Source: Streptomyces sp. DH24
Lineage (GTDB): Bacteria > Actinomycetota > Actinomycetes > Streptomycetales > Streptomycetaceae
Reading direction: 5' to 3'
Assembly: GCF_029813775.1 (NCBI RefSeq)
Contig: NZ_JARVKW010000025.1
Location: 1-64,000 of the forward strand
Length of the DNA: 64,000 nt
In this document: positions 43,271 through 52,339 of the stretch, piece after piece
How the letters are laid out: each line of letters begins with the position of its first letter
How positions within the stretch are numbered: the first letter of the stretch is position 1
The notes under the pieces: model-generated
What the model was told of the DNA's origin: nothing
Seen by the model: the letters and a program-made list of their open reading frames with translations, nothing else
Database searches by the model: none
Made by a program: the position numbers and the translations under genes

Positions 43271-43690
43271 TCAGGCCGTGACGGCCTGGGGGCTGCGTTC
43301 CTGGTCCGAGCCCGGAACCGGCTCGGACGGGTCGGCGCCCAGCGCCACGATGCGGTTGTCGCGGTCCACGTGGACGACCCGGGGTTCGAGCGCCCGCGCC
43401 TCGGCGTCGGTCACCTGAGCGTAGCTGATGATGATCACCAGGTCGCCGGGGTGGACGAGGTGGGCGGCGGCGCCGTTGATCCCGACGACCCCGGACCCGC
43501 GCTCGCCCTCGATGACGTACGTCTCCAGGCGGGCGCCGTTGGTGATGTCGACGATGTGCACGAGCTCACCGGGCAGCAGGTCGGCGGCGTCGAGCAGATC
43601 CGCGTCGATGGTGACCGATCCCACGTAGTGCAGGTCGGCCTGGGTGACGGTGGCGCGATGGATCTTGGACTTGAACATGGTACGCAACAT
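43271..43690 (-). CDS. panD: aspartate 1-decarboxylase
   Basis: The 139-residue proenzyme starts MLRTMFKSKIHRATVTQADL and contains YVGSVTID; self-cleavage at Gly-Ser makes the pyruvoyl cofactor. The NGARLETYVIEGERGSG block follows as in PanD. It makes beta-alanine for pantothenate and coenzyme A. GGGAG lies before ATG 43690. A small hairpin CCTGC-GTTTTT-GCAGG (43719-43734) is in its leader region. It is downstream of no pan genes in this window. Confidence 0.95.
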   Translation of the reverse strand: MLRTMFKSKIHRATVTQADLHYVGSVTIDADLLDAADLLPGELVHIVDITNGARLETYVIEGERGSGVVGINGAAAHLVHPGDLVIIISYAQVTDAEARALEPRVVHVDRDNRIVALGADPSEPVPGSDQERSPQAVTA

Positions 43691-44038
43691 CGGGGCACTC
43701 CCACGAGTAGGCTCCCTGCCTGCGTTTTTGCAGGTCAAGGGCTGCTTCAGCACCTCACAGCGAGTCGCACGTTCGGGCAGCTTTCCCCAGGTTTTCAGGA
43801 CTCGTGCTGACCGAATGCCGACTTTTCTGATGGGACATCAGACGTCGAGAAGGGCGCTCGCGGCGTCCTCACGCCCCGTGCCACCCGTCAGTGACGGCCG
43901 CAATCAGCGTACGCAACAGGCACCGAAGACTCTCGTGACGATCGCCACAGCAGGGTGTACCTACCTGACCAACAGGTCGATCAAGGTCCGTCGCCGATCC
44001 GGCGGCGCGCAACACAGCCGCTCATCGCACCCCACGGC
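43691..44038. other. 348-bp spacer upstream of panD
   Basis: It holds the panD leader with a 5-bp stem hairpin at 43719-43734 and no convincing gene. Base composition drops relative to its neighbours (more A/T around 43790-43980), as expected of non-coding or decayed DNA. Confidence 0.4.
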
Positions 44039-44255
44039 CAGCGGATCGTCCTCGGAGTCGACGGATCCCACCACTGCACCCGCGACACGGCCGCACACCC
44101 GACACCCCCAAGTACGCGGAGATGACGGCCGGCGACCGGGACCTCAAGCTCCGGGGCCACGAGGTCTACCGCTCCGGGCACGACGAACTCCGCGACGAAA
44201 CCTCGGCCCATACCCTCCTGGGCAGCTTCCTCCCCAAGCCTTTCCAGCGCTACGG
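44039..44255 (+). pseudogene. remnant of an endonuclease-like (DUF559-type pattern) gene
   Basis: In one frame (from 44039) the sequence reads QRIVLGVDGSHHC; after a frame change before 44110 it reads KYAEMTAGDRDLKLRGHEVY then RSGHDELRDETSA. Together these follow the pattern of actinobacterial endonuclease-fold proteins (I-V-x-E-V-D-G-x2-H-Y ... KYAEM-x4-DRDL-x-L-x-GYEVYRFG-x2-EL). The frame change and lack of a start mark it as decayed. Similarity is from memory of the pattern. Confidence 0.45.
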
Positions 44256-44417
44256 AATGGGTACTTCTGGGAGGGCCATGTGCAGTTCGCCTGGCCGGAT
44301 CTCGCTGAGCACCTCGATTACGACAGCGAGGGCGGCATGTTCTGTGCGCTCGGGAGCCTGAGTGACCTCACGCAGCACAACGAGCGGCCCGGCAACAGTT
44401 TCCGGTCACAGCACTAG
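44256..44417 (+). pseudogene. C-terminal fragment of an Imm51-like immunity protein
   Basis: From 44256 a different frame reads NGYFWEGHVQFAWPDLAEHL then DYDSEGGMFCALGS and ends at TAG 44417. The NGYFWEG block and the (F/Y)D-x-E-x-GMFCA block fit Imm51-type immunity proteins, but the front half is missing and the fragment abuts the endonuclease-like remnant directly. It therefore looks like a recombination junction. Confidence 0.45.
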
Positions 44418-44543
44418 GAGCGCGGGAAGCCCCGTCGGGGCAGGGTGACCGAATGGGTCCCCTGCCCCGACGGAGCTCGGTCGGCCGGGCGGCGGGTTAC
44501 CGGCGCCCGGCAGAGTCCGGTGCCGTGTGCGGCGCTCCCCGGC

Positions 44544-45218
44544 TCAGCCGAAGTTCACGTCGCTGCACCACATGTAGGCCTGGTCGAGGTGCGAGGCCTG
44601 CCAGATCACGAACACGATGTGGTGTCCGGTGTAGCCGGAGGTCTGGACGGGGAACGTGATGTTCTGTGCCGGGGCGAAGCGGCCGGTCTGCGTGATGAAG
44701 TCGAGGTTGCCCCAGCCCAGGGTCTGGGTCTTGGGGTCGAAGCCCTGCTTGCTCACGTAGACCTTGAAGTAGTCGGCACCGTGGGACGCCTGGTCGTACA
44801 GCTGGATCGAGAAGTTGTTGCCGACGGTGGTGGTCTTCCACGGCCCGGGCTTGTTCAGGCTGGCGTTCCTCGACAGGTTGTTGCTGCAGAGCGTCCCGTC
44901 GGGGGTGCGCGCCTGGAACTGGCCACCGAGGCCGTCGCGGAGCGCGCTCATCCAGTTCCACATGGTGTCGGGGTTGGCCTGCCAGGCCTGCCAGCACATG
45001 GGGTCTTCGGTCTGCATGGCCGGGTTCGTGTGGTTGCTGCCCCACGTCTTCCAGCACTGGTACGCGCGGGTGGCGGGGCCGACGACGGTGCCGTGAGCCT
45101 GGGCGGGGGCCGACCAGGTCAGTGCACCGACAACCACGGCGAACAGCATGACGAGCGCCTGGAGAGGCCGGCGGAGGGACGACCGCGCACGCCCGGTTAA
45201 CGGACTCTGTTTGCGCAT
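44544..45218 (-). CDS. secreted AA10 lytic polysaccharide monooxygenase
   Basis: The 224-residue precursor has a signal peptide ending SAPAQA; cleavage exposes the histidine-brace N terminus HGTVVGPATRAYQCW. The second brace His is in DQASHGADYFKVYV, and the axial region is DQAYMWCSDVNFG. There is no binding module. AA10 enzymes oxidatively cleave cellulose or chitin; a perfect CebR box upstream points to cellulose. The start is ATG 45218 after AAGGAGTTCCCCCC on the minus strand. Confidence 0.93.
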   Translation of the reverse strand: MRKQSPLTGRARSSLRRPLQALVMLFAVVVGALTWSAPAQAHGTVVGPATRAYQCWKTWGSNHTNPAMQTEDPMCWQAWQANPDTMWNWMSALRDGLGGQFQARTPDGTLCSNNLSRNASLNKPGPWKTTTVGNNFSIQLYDQASHGADYFKVYVSKQGFDPKTQTLGWGNLDFITQTGRFAPAQNITFPVQTSGYTGHHIVFVIWQASHLDQAYMWCSDVNFG

Positions 45219-45251
45219 GGGGGGAACTCCTTCCAGTTGCGGAGGCTGTCA

Positions 45252-45265
45252 TGGGAGCGCTCCCA
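45252..45265. promoter_or_regulatory. CebR operator TGGGAGCGCTCCCA
   Basis: This perfect 14-bp palindrome is the Streptomyces CebR box, which represses cellulose genes until cellobiose or cellotriose binds CebR. It lies 34 bp upstream of the LPMO start. Confidence 0.93.
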
Positions 45266-45599
45266 ACGGTAGGTCTTCTGAGGGAAATGTCAATGAGACA
45301 AACGGAGTTGATTACTGGGGTGGGTGGCGAGCAGGGGATCTGCCGTGAGCCGGGAGTCAGAACCGTTACCGGGACCGGAAAGCGAGGATGCGGCCTGGAC
45401 TGGTGTGCGGGGCGATGCCAGGGAGGGGGGTTCGCAGCCTGGCAACGGGACCTGGTTTCGGCGTGAGGGCTGGCCAGTTCCACAACACGCGAGATCCCAG
45501 GCCCCGATGGTGCGCTTCCGTACACCCGAGTCGGCCTCGCCGGGCAAGTTGCCTGGTAGGAGCTGTGACCGTATGGCGCATCGGGCGGGGAACGCGGCC

Positions 45600-46047
45600 C
45601 CCGAGCCCTCCGCCCTCACCCACGTAGCGGCCGCCGGCTCGACGATCCGTCGGCAGTCCACCGCGAAGACCTCCACGGTGGCCGCCTCGTGCCAGTGCGG
45701 CACGACAGCCCTCGCGTCAAGTGCTTCCTCGACCACCGCCGATGCCGCCACGCGCACCCGCAGCGGGCACTCCCGCCACGTCCGGAGCGGCCAGGGCCTC
45801 GACGAGCTCCTCCCGGTCGGTCACCCGACGCTCCAACTCCGCTTCCGCCTCGGCGAGTCCGACCGCGATTCGTTCCGCCCGGGGGTGAAGCTCCTCCGCC
45901 CGCACCCGGCCAGCGCAGCCGCCTTCCGCTCCTCCGGCAATCCCGACCATCGGCTGTGTCGGCCAACTCCCCTTCATGGAGCCCGAATTGATCTGGCGAA
46001 CCCTGCCACGGCGACACCGGGAACATGCCTGACCAAAAAAAGCCCAA
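45600..46047 (-). pseudogene. frameshifted degenerate gene on the minus strand
   Basis: Two minus-strand frames give plausible protein sequence that would join with one frame change near 45750-45790: EELHPRAERIAVGLAEAEAE followed by LERRVTDREELVEALA in the first, and RVAASAVVEEALDARAVVPH then EAATVEVFAVDCRRIVEP in the second. I do not recognise the family. The rest of 45266-46214 holds no gene I can support. The 5' end is not clear. Confidence 0.35.
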
Positions 46048-46214
46048 CCATCACATCGGGCGGGACATCGGCCTACCATGACGCCGCGTCAATTCGCGGT
46101 CTTGCAGATCCGGACCAGCCGGGGAGACTGCCTTCACGGCCGGGTCCGCCCGGTTCCCCGGCAGCACCACGCCAAGCCGGTCGGTCCACCGTCACTCCAC
46201 CGAGATGAGGTCTC

Positions 46215-46991
46215 ATGAACCGAAACCGAGCTGCCGTCAGCGCGGTCGCCGTGACCCTGTTCACCGCCGGCCTCGCCGTCGGCCCGGCAGGCGCCGCCAC
46301 CGCCACCGCCACCGAGGCGAAGGCCCGCGTCGGAGCCGACTGGGCAACTCAGTCGATCGTCTTCACCGCCGCTGCAGGGCAGATCAACAACCTCAGCATT
46401 TTCTCCATGTACACCAGCGACGGGATCCGGCGGATCGGCTTCAGCGACGTGGTCCCGCTCGAACCGGGCGACCACTGTGCGTACTCCAGAGCCGAGGACA
46501 CCACTTCCGTCGTCTGCGAACTGCCCGCCGACAGCCCCCGGCCCGACAGGATCGACGCCTTCCTCGGCGACGGTGACGACACGATCGCCGCCTTCACTCC
46601 CGGGATCGGCACCGTCAGCGGCGGCCCCGGCGACGACGAACTGCACGCCCACACCGCACGCACGGTGCTGGGCGGCGCGGGGAACGACATGGTCATGGGA
46701 CCCGCCGCCCTGCACGGCGGCGACGGCATGGACCACCTGATGGGTGACAGCAGCAACCAGCAGATGTGGGGCGGCCGGGGCGACGACATGATCGAGGGCT
46801 ACGGCGGTGACGACACCGTGCACGCCGGCCCGGGCGACGACCACGCCATGGGCGGGGACGGCCGCGACATCCTCCTCGGCGGCCCCGGCAACGACACACT
46901 GGACGGCGAAGGCGGCGACGACCTCGTCTGCGGTGGCACCGGAGAGGACACCCTCGAAGGCGGACCCGGCCGCAACATCGTCCTCCCGTAA
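46215..46991 (+). CDS. secreted calcium-binding RTX-repeat protein
   Basis: The 258-residue protein starts MNRNRAAVSAVAVTLFTAGL and has a signal peptide ending near PAGAAT. The second half is made of RTX nonapeptides (GGxGxDxx): SGGPGDDEL, LGGAGNDMV, WGGRGDDMI, YGGDDTV, LGGPGNDTL, GEGGDDLV, CGGTGEDTL and GGPGRNIV. They form a calcium-bound parallel beta-roll. There is no catalytic domain. GAGATGAGG precedes ATG 46215. It sits between decayed genes, so it may belong to transferred material. Confidence 0.85.
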   Translation: MNRNRAAVSAVAVTLFTAGLAVGPAGAATATATEAKARVGADWATQSIVFTAAAGQINNLSIFSMYTSDGIRRIGFSDVVPLEPGDHCAYSRAEDTTSVVCELPADSPRPDRIDAFLGDGDDTIAAFTPGIGTVSGGPGDDELHAHTARTVLGGAGNDMVMGPAALHGGDGMDHLMGDSSNQQMWGGRGDDMIEGYGGDDTVHAGPGDDHAMGGDGRDILLGGPGNDTLDGEGGDDLVCGGTGEDTLEGGPGRNIVLP

Positions 46992-47193
46992 GTGCGCCTC
47001 CATGCCCGAAGGCCCGGGCCCGCGGCGCCAACAGCGTCGCGGGCGCCGAGCCACCGCCGTCGGCGACCCGCCACCCGAGCCGCGTCAACCGCGAACGCCG
47101 CAGACGGCAGGTCCCCGCGCGACACGAGGTGACCGGCGGAACCGGACCGTCGAACCGGTCGGTCGGCGCGGGCGCGAGTCTCCACGTTGCTCG

Positions 47194-47340
47194 GCCTACC
47201 CGATGACGCAGAACGGATACGGCTACGCGGGAAACAATCCGCTGACGTTCTCCGACCTCACAGGAATGTGCCTGGACCCTGGGAATGGGCGCTGCCACCA
47301 GAGCACAACCACCGGATCCGGCAAGGGCGGCGACACGCGC
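47194..47340 (+). pseudogene. Rhs-repeat core fragment (polymorphic toxin remnant)
   Basis: One frame reads PMTQNGYGYAGNNPLTFSDL then TGMCLDPGNGRCH. NGYxYAxNNPxTFSDPTG is the end of the RHS-repeat-associated core that precedes variable toxin tips. No start, no repeats and no complete tip follow, so this is debris of a large Rhs gene. The 46992-47190 stretch before it holds no gene I can support. Confidence 0.65.
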
Positions 47341-47361
47341 GACAAAACCGCCAACGGCTTC

Positions 47362-47398
47362 CCACGGCCGCCCGGCGTCGAGCGCCGGGCGGCCGTGG
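47362..47398. terminator. strong hairpin terminator downstream of the subtilase
   Basis: A perfect 16-bp inverted repeat (47362-47377 and 47383-47398, arm CCACGGCCGCCCGGCG) encloses a 5-base loop. It lies 18 bp after the end of the minus-strand protease gene. Confidence 0.85.
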
Positions 47399-47415
47399 CT
47401 GTGTGTCGGTCCGCG

Positions 47416-48618
47416 TCAGAACAGGGAGTGCAGGAGCCTGTTCGGGGAGCCGCTGCCGGCGCTCTTGACGACGCCTGTGGTGGCGTTGGCCGTGATGGCG
47501 TCGCTGACCTGGGCCGGGGTGGCTGAGGGGTGGGCGGCCAGGTAGAGGGCGGCCGCGCCGGCGACGTGCGGGGTGGCCATGGAGGTGCCGCTGATGGTGT
47601 TGGTCGCGGTGTCGCCGGTGTTCCAGGCGGCGGTGATGCCGACGCCGGGGGCGAAGAGGTCGAGGCAGGTGCCGTAGTTGGACCAGGACGCCTTGGTGTC
47701 GGTCTTGTCGGTGGCGCCGATGGTGAGGGCCTGGGGGACGCGGGCCGGGGAGTAGTTGCAGGCATCCTGGGCCTTGCCGCCCTGGTTGCCGTTGCCGGCG
47801 GCGACGGCGTAGCTGACGCCGGAGGCGATGGAGTTCTGTACGGCGGTGTCGAGGGAGGAGCTGGCGCCGCCGCCGAGGCTCATGTTGGCCACGGCCGGCT
47901 TGACGGCGTTGGCGGTGACCCAGTCGACGCCGGCGATGACGCCGGACCAGGTCCCCGATCCGTTGCAGTCGAGGACGCGGACGCCCACCACTGAGGCGGC
48001 CTTGGCGACGCCGTACGTCGAACCGGCGGCGGTTCCGGCCACGTGCGTGCCGTGCCCGTTGCAGTCGTTGCCGTTCTGGCCGTCTCCGACGGTGTCGGTG
48101 CCGATGCCGGCCCGGCCGCCGAACTCGCTGTGGCTGACGCGTACGCCGGTGTCGATGACGTAGACGCGGACGGTGGAGGCGGTGGTGTGGTAGGTGTACG
48201 CGCCGTCGAGCGGCAACTGGCGCTGGTCGATGCGGTCCAGGCCCCAGGTGGCGTTGGTCTGGGTGGCGTTGATGCGGACCGTGGCGTCCTGCTCGACGTA
48301 GGCGACGCGGGGGTCGGCGGCAAGGCGGTGGGCCTGGGCGGCGGACATCTGCGCCGCGAAGCCGCGCACCGAGGAGCCGTACACGTGGGTGAGTTTGCCG
48401 TCGAACGCGCTGGTGAGGGCCTGGGCGGTCGGCCGTACGGATGCCTTGGGGGTGTCCTTCAGAACCACGATCCAGCCGTCGGCGACGGCGGTGGCGGCAG
48501 GGGCCAGACGGACGTCGGGGCGGTCCGCGCCGTGCGCGGGAGCGGTCGCGGTGAGCAGTCCGGCGGCCAGAGCGGCGGCGGGGATGAGCACGCGAAGGTG
48601 TCGCGCGGGGGATCTCAT
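47416..48618 (-). CDS. secreted S8 subtilase with I9 propeptide
   Basis: The 400-residue precursor has a signal peptide (MRSPARHLRVLIPAAALAAGL), an inhibitor-I9 propeptide (DGWIVVLKDTP ... VEQDATVRI), and a catalytic domain with Asp in VYVIDTGVRVSHSEFGG, His in NGHGTHVAGTAAG, Asn in AVAAGNGNQG and Ser in SGTSMATPHVAGAAAL. It resembles proteinase-K/thermitase-like secreted serine proteases, and two cysteine pairs fit that branch. Start ATG 48618. It is monocistronic, with a strong terminator. Confidence 0.94.
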   Translation of the reverse strand: MRSPARHLRVLIPAAALAAGLLTATAPAHGADRPDVRLAPAATAVADGWIVVLKDTPKASVRPTAQALTSAFDGKLTHVYGSSVRGFAAQMSAAQAHRLAADPRVAYVEQDATVRINATQTNATWGLDRIDQRQLPLDGAYTYHTTASTVRVYVIDTGVRVSHSEFGGRAGIGTDTVGDGQNGNDCNGHGTHVAGTAAGSTYGVAKAASVVGVRVLDCNGSGTWSGVIAGVDWVTANAVKPAVANMSLGGGASSSLDTAVQNSIASGVSYAVAAGNGNQGGKAQDACNYSPARVPQALTIGATDKTDTKASWSNYGTCLDLFAPGVGITAAWNTGDTATNTISGTSMATPHVAGAAALYLAAHPSATPAQVSDAITANATTGVVKSAGSGSPNRLLHSLF

Positions 48619-49085
48619 GCGATGAACCTGACCTTTCGTTGTCCGGGTTACGGGCAATCCGGGTCGTGCGGGTGTCGCCGTCCGGGGTCTGCGGTCGGCT
48701 CCCGGCCACGGGTGGTCAGGCCGCGAACGGGCATATGAGGACGTGCGGCGCATCACCCCCGGGCGGTCGCGCGTCCTGTTTGAGTCGTTCATGACAGTGC
48801 CATGGGGTATGGAGCGCCCGCAAGATGCCGGATGCGTGCGCGTCAAGCGGCCTTCCGGGCCGTTCGGTTGCTGCGGCCTCGCGGGAACCGCCCACCGGGG
48901 CAGCCGGGTGTCGGACACGCGCCCTGGTGGCCGCTCACCGAACGGTGCCGGACCTTCCACGCCGTGAGCACCGGCTCGGTCAACGGCCACTGCCCGTCGG
49001 ACAAGTCGCTGGGGAACGGCCCGCGTTCACTCAGACCGCCACCCCAGCGACGTTCTGGACGGGGTTGGCAGGGTGGGGCTCCGAC
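48619..49085. other. spacer with an inverted repeat, no supported gene
   Basis: Besides the subtilase promoter region it contains a 10-bp inverted repeat GTCGCTGGGG (49005-49014) / CCCCAGCGAC (49042-49051). No reading frame here has recognisable protein pattern. Confidence 0.4.
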
Positions 49086-49117
49086 GAGGGCCGTGTCCCT
49101 CGCGGGCAACGGCCCTC
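49086..49117. terminator. hairpin downstream of the truncated soxA
   Basis: GAGGGCCGT (49086-49094) pairs with ACGGCCCTC (49109-49117), a perfect 9-bp stem with a 14-base loop, 36 bp beyond the soxA-like stop codon. Confidence 0.6.
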
Positions 49118-49152
49118 GAAGGCTCTCGTCCCCTCGTCGCAGGGGCCGGCCT

Positions 49153-50856
49153 TCACCCGTGGGCTCGGGCAGGCCGGGGCCGGTGCCTCTCGGAGGCGTC
49201 CGGGTCGGCCGAAGGCGCGGTCCCGTGGTACTCCGTGCAGGCGTCGACGAGCCAGGTGGCCAGGTAGAGAAGCTGATGCGGGCACACGCGCGCGGGGATG
49301 CCGGCGACGGTGGCGTCGCGCCAGGTCATGAACGGGAAGGCGTCGTTGCCGACGTCGAGGCCGGGGGCCACCAGGGCCAGTACGTCGCGGGAGCGGGGGC
49401 CCACCAGGGGGATGGTCGCCCAGTGTTCGGTGACGGAGGTGAGGTGCACGCGCAGGTCGGGCCACTCCGTCTGGAGCCACTCCTCCATCCACTCCAGGAG
49501 TCTGGCGGCGTTGCCGGTGGTCGTGGTCAGCAGGAACTCCTGCTCGGCCACCCGGATCACGGTGCCGTCGTCCAGGGCCACGCCGTCGACGCCGCACATC
49601 ACGCCGTACCGGATCCGGCCCACCTTGAGCGGGCTCATCAGGCTCGTGTAGAGCCGGTCCAGCAGTACGCCGGCGTCCGGGCCCTGCACATTGATCTTGC
49701 CGAGCGTGGAGCCGTCCATCATCGCGACGCCCGTCCGGGCGGCGCGGCACTCGCGCAGTACCGCCTCCTCCGTCGTCTCGCCGGGCCGCGGGTAGTACCA
49801 GGGGCGCTTCCACTGGCCGACGTCCTCGAAGAGGGCGCCGTGCTCGACGTGCCAGGGGTGCAGCGCGGTCACCCGGACCGGATCGAAGAGGTCCCCGCGG
49901 TTGCGGCCCGCGAGGGCGGCGAACGCCACCGGGACGGCGGGCGGACGCAGGCGCATGGTGCCGAGGTCGGCGACGTCCACGCCGAGCGCCTCGGCGACGA
50001 TGCCCGAGGTCATCACGCCGGACGTGCGGCCCTGGTCGTGGGCGGTGCCGATGGTGGTGTAGCGCTTGACGTGTTCCACCGACCGCAGGCCCGCCCCGGT
50101 CGCGCGCAGTACGTCGCGGACCAGGGCGTCGCGCTGGAGGTCGACGAACTGGTGGGAGCCGTCCGGACCGTCCTGCGGGCTGGGGACCCGCCACAGCACC
50201 CGGCCCGGCGCATCCTCCGGCAGCGGCTCGGGCGTCGGCAGAGTGGGCGTCCGGCCGGTCCTGCCGACGGCCGACAGGGCCCGTCGTGCGGCGTCGACGC
50301 CGTCGGCGAGGCAGCCGGCCAGCGTGAAGGTGCCGCCGGCCGAGCCCGCCGCGCGGACGCCGTCCGGGGCCTGCGCCGGTACGAAGGCGCCGATCGCGGC
50401 GTCGTAGCGCAGGCTGCCGCGGGCCTGGCTGAACAGGGCCACGGCCGGGTTCCAGCCGCCGGAGACGAGCAGCAGGTCGCAGTCGATGCCCCGCCGGTCG
50501 CCGGGGCGGCCGTCGCTGAAGGGGGCGACGTGCGCGCGACAGACGTGTTCGACGCCGCTGGTTCCGGTGACGACGTGCCCCGCGCGGATCTCGATGCCGT
50601 GCTCGCCGCAGGCTGCGCGCCAGTGCGCCGGCACCTCCTCGCGGGCGTCGACCACGGCGGCGATCCGCACGCCCGCGGCGGCCAGTTCGAGCGCCGCCGG
50701 GTAGGCGCTGTCGTTCGTGGTGAACACGACGGCCCGCCTGCCGGGCAGGACACCGAAACGGTTGAGGTAGGTGCGCGCCGAGCCGGCCAGCATGATGCCG
50801 GGGCGATCGTTGTCGTCGAAGGCGACCGGACGCTCGTGGGCGCCGGTGGCGAACAC
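49153..50856 (-). pseudogene. soxA: N-terminally truncated sarcosine oxidase alpha subunit
   Basis: The frame carries the C-terminal 60% of SoxA. FATGAHERPVAFDDNDRPGI is the end of the FAD/NAD domain; then come a linker with RDALVRDVLRATGAGLRSVEH and RRYTTIGTAHDQGRTSGV-like text, and the aminomethyltransferase-like folate domain (RPWYYPRPGETTEEAVLREC, MMDGSTLGKINVQGPDAG, TTTTGNAARLLEWMEEWLQT). Full SoxA is about 950-1000 residues and begins with a [2Fe-2S] domain and GAGPAGL FAD loop; both are absent. Family sequence can be followed back to about 50910 (QIWRIRARQVV), where it stops before any start codon. SoxB, SoxD and SoxG are not nearby. The nominal start is GTG 50856. Confidence 0.85.
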
Positions 50857-51031
50857 GACCTGCCGGGCCCGGATGCGCCAGATCTGACCGGCGGCGTACG
50901 CCCTTTCGCACCCGGTGCGGACGCACGCGGTGGGCGGGAGCGAGCGCGGACGAGCCTTCGGGCCGCGGTCCGCCCCGGTGTTCGAGGCGGAGCACCGGGG
51001 CGGACGCCCGCCGGGCGCGGTCGGCGGGCTG

Positions 51032-52228
51032 TCAGCAGTCGAGGGGAGCGGGGCCGACGGCCACGTCGTCGAACCACAGGGTGTCGTCGCCCGTTCCGTA
51101 GCTCTCCCAGCCCAGGCGCAGGGCGGTGGGCCGGGGCGGGGTGGTACGGACGAGCCATTGCTGGTCGATGTCCTGGGTGGGGACGCCGTCGGCGTGCAGG
51201 CCCGGAATCCGCTCGTCGCCGAGCCAGGTGTCGAGCCCGGGGGCCGTCGTGTCGATCGCGAAGCGCAGGCACTGCCAGCTTCCCGTCGGCAGCGGCCTGC
51301 TCAGCGCCACGCCGGCCGGGCTCTGGGCCGGCAGGGTGGCGTCGTCGACCTCCCGGTTCCACTGCAGGGCGCCGTTCTGGCCCCCGACGCGCAGGCTCCG
51401 CCCGCCCTGGGAGGCGTCGGGCAGGGACACGAAGGTGACGTGGGCGGAGGGCAGCGCGGTGGTGTGCCGCACCCACATGCGGACGTGCATCACCGGGCCG
51501 ACCGAGGACAGGTCCGCGGTGGAGGCGACGAAGGCGTGGTTGCAGTAGCCGGCCCGGCCGTCGACGCGCAGGGACGTGCTGCCGCTGTGTGCGACGGCGG
51601 TGTCGACGGCGGCCGTGCCGCTGCCCTGGCAGTCGGGTGCGGTGAACCGCCAGTCGCCGGACGGAGCGGGACCGGTCTGGTTCTCGAAGTCCGAGCAGAT
51701 CACCGCGCCACCGCAGTCCGCGCTCGGCGGTGGGGTCGTGGGCGGTGGGGTCGTGGGGGGTGGGGTCGGCGGCGTGCTGCCGTCGCCGCCGCAGGGCACG
51801 CCGCCGAGGGTGAAGTCGCTCGGCGCGGGGTCGGCCGACCGCCAGGTTCCCTGCAGGCCGAACTCGGCGGTGCTCCCCGTGGCCAACGTGCCGTTCCAGC
51901 TCGTACCGGCGGCGACGACGGACCTGCCGGTCTGGGTGACGGTCGCGTTCCACGCCGATGTCACCTGCTGGTCGCCGGTGTAGGTCCAGGCCAGACGCCA
52001 ACTGTCGAGCGTGGGGCCGAGGTTGGTGACCTTGATCTGGGCGGTGAAACCGCCGGTCCACTTGTTCACGGTGTAGTCGACCCGGCAGCCGGCCTCCACG
52101 CCGCTCGCGGGCAGCGCCGTGAAGCCGGACGCCGACAGCACGACCGCGGTGAGGACCGCCGCCCAGGGCCGGCGCGGTAATCGTGAGAGCCAGGGCCGGC
52201 GCGGTAATCGTGGGAGAAGGACGCGCAC
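51032..52228 (-). CDS. secreted CBM2 protein with a Cip1-like domain
   Basis: The 398-residue protein has a long signal peptide, a family 2 cellulose-binding module (CRVDYTVNKWTGGFTAQIKV ... TLGGVPC, about 45-150), a Thr/Pro linker, and a C-terminal domain with CSDFENQTG, GYCNHAF, LRVGGQNGALQWNREVDDAT, SRPLPTGSWQCLRFAID and LRLGWESYGTGDDTLWFDD. The last set fits the fungal Cip1 family, a lyase-like cellulose-induced protein found in some actinobacteria; activity is not established. A CebR box upstream puts it with cellulose genes. Start GTG 52228. Confidence 0.78.
   Translation of the reverse strand: MRVLLPRLPRRPWLSRLPRRPWAAVLTAVVLSASGFTALPASGVEAGCRVDYTVNKWTGGFTAQIKVTNLGPTLDSWRLAWTYTGDQQVTSAWNATVTQTGRSVVAAGTSWNGTLATGSTAEFGLQGTWRSADPAPSDFTLGGVPCGGDGSTPPTPPPTTPPPTTPPPSADCGGAVICSDFENQTGPAPSGDWRFTAPDCQGSGTAAVDTAVAHSGSTSLRVDGRAGYCNHAFVASTADLSSVGPVMHVRMWVRHTTALPSAHVTFVSLPDASQGGRSLRVGGQNGALQWNREVDDATLPAQSPAGVALSRPLPTGSWQCLRFAIDTTAPGLDTWLGDERIPGLHADGVPTQDIDQQWLVRTTPPRPTALRLGWESYGTGDDTLWFDDVAVGPAPLDC
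52163..52212. repeat. in-frame 27-bp tandem duplication in the signal peptide
   Basis: The 23-base block starting CCAGGGCCGGCGCGG recurs exactly 27 bp on (52163-52185 and 52190-52212). It duplicates nine residues, so the n-region of the signal peptide reads RLPRRPWLSRLPRRPWA. Confidence 0.85.
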
Positions 52229-52281
52229 GTGTGCCTCCAGGTGGGGGGTGCTTGCAGGCCGGGGTGCTTGCGAGAGAGCGA

Positions 52282-52295
52282 TGGGAGCGCTCCCA
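52282..52295. promoter_or_regulatory. CebR operator TGGGAGCGCTCCCA
   Basis: A perfect CebR palindrome 54 bp upstream of the CBM2-Cip1-like gene start. Confidence 0.92.
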
Positions 52296-52339
52296 ATCGC
52301 GGAGACGGGGCTCCGGACGGGCCGGAGCCCCGTCGGGGG

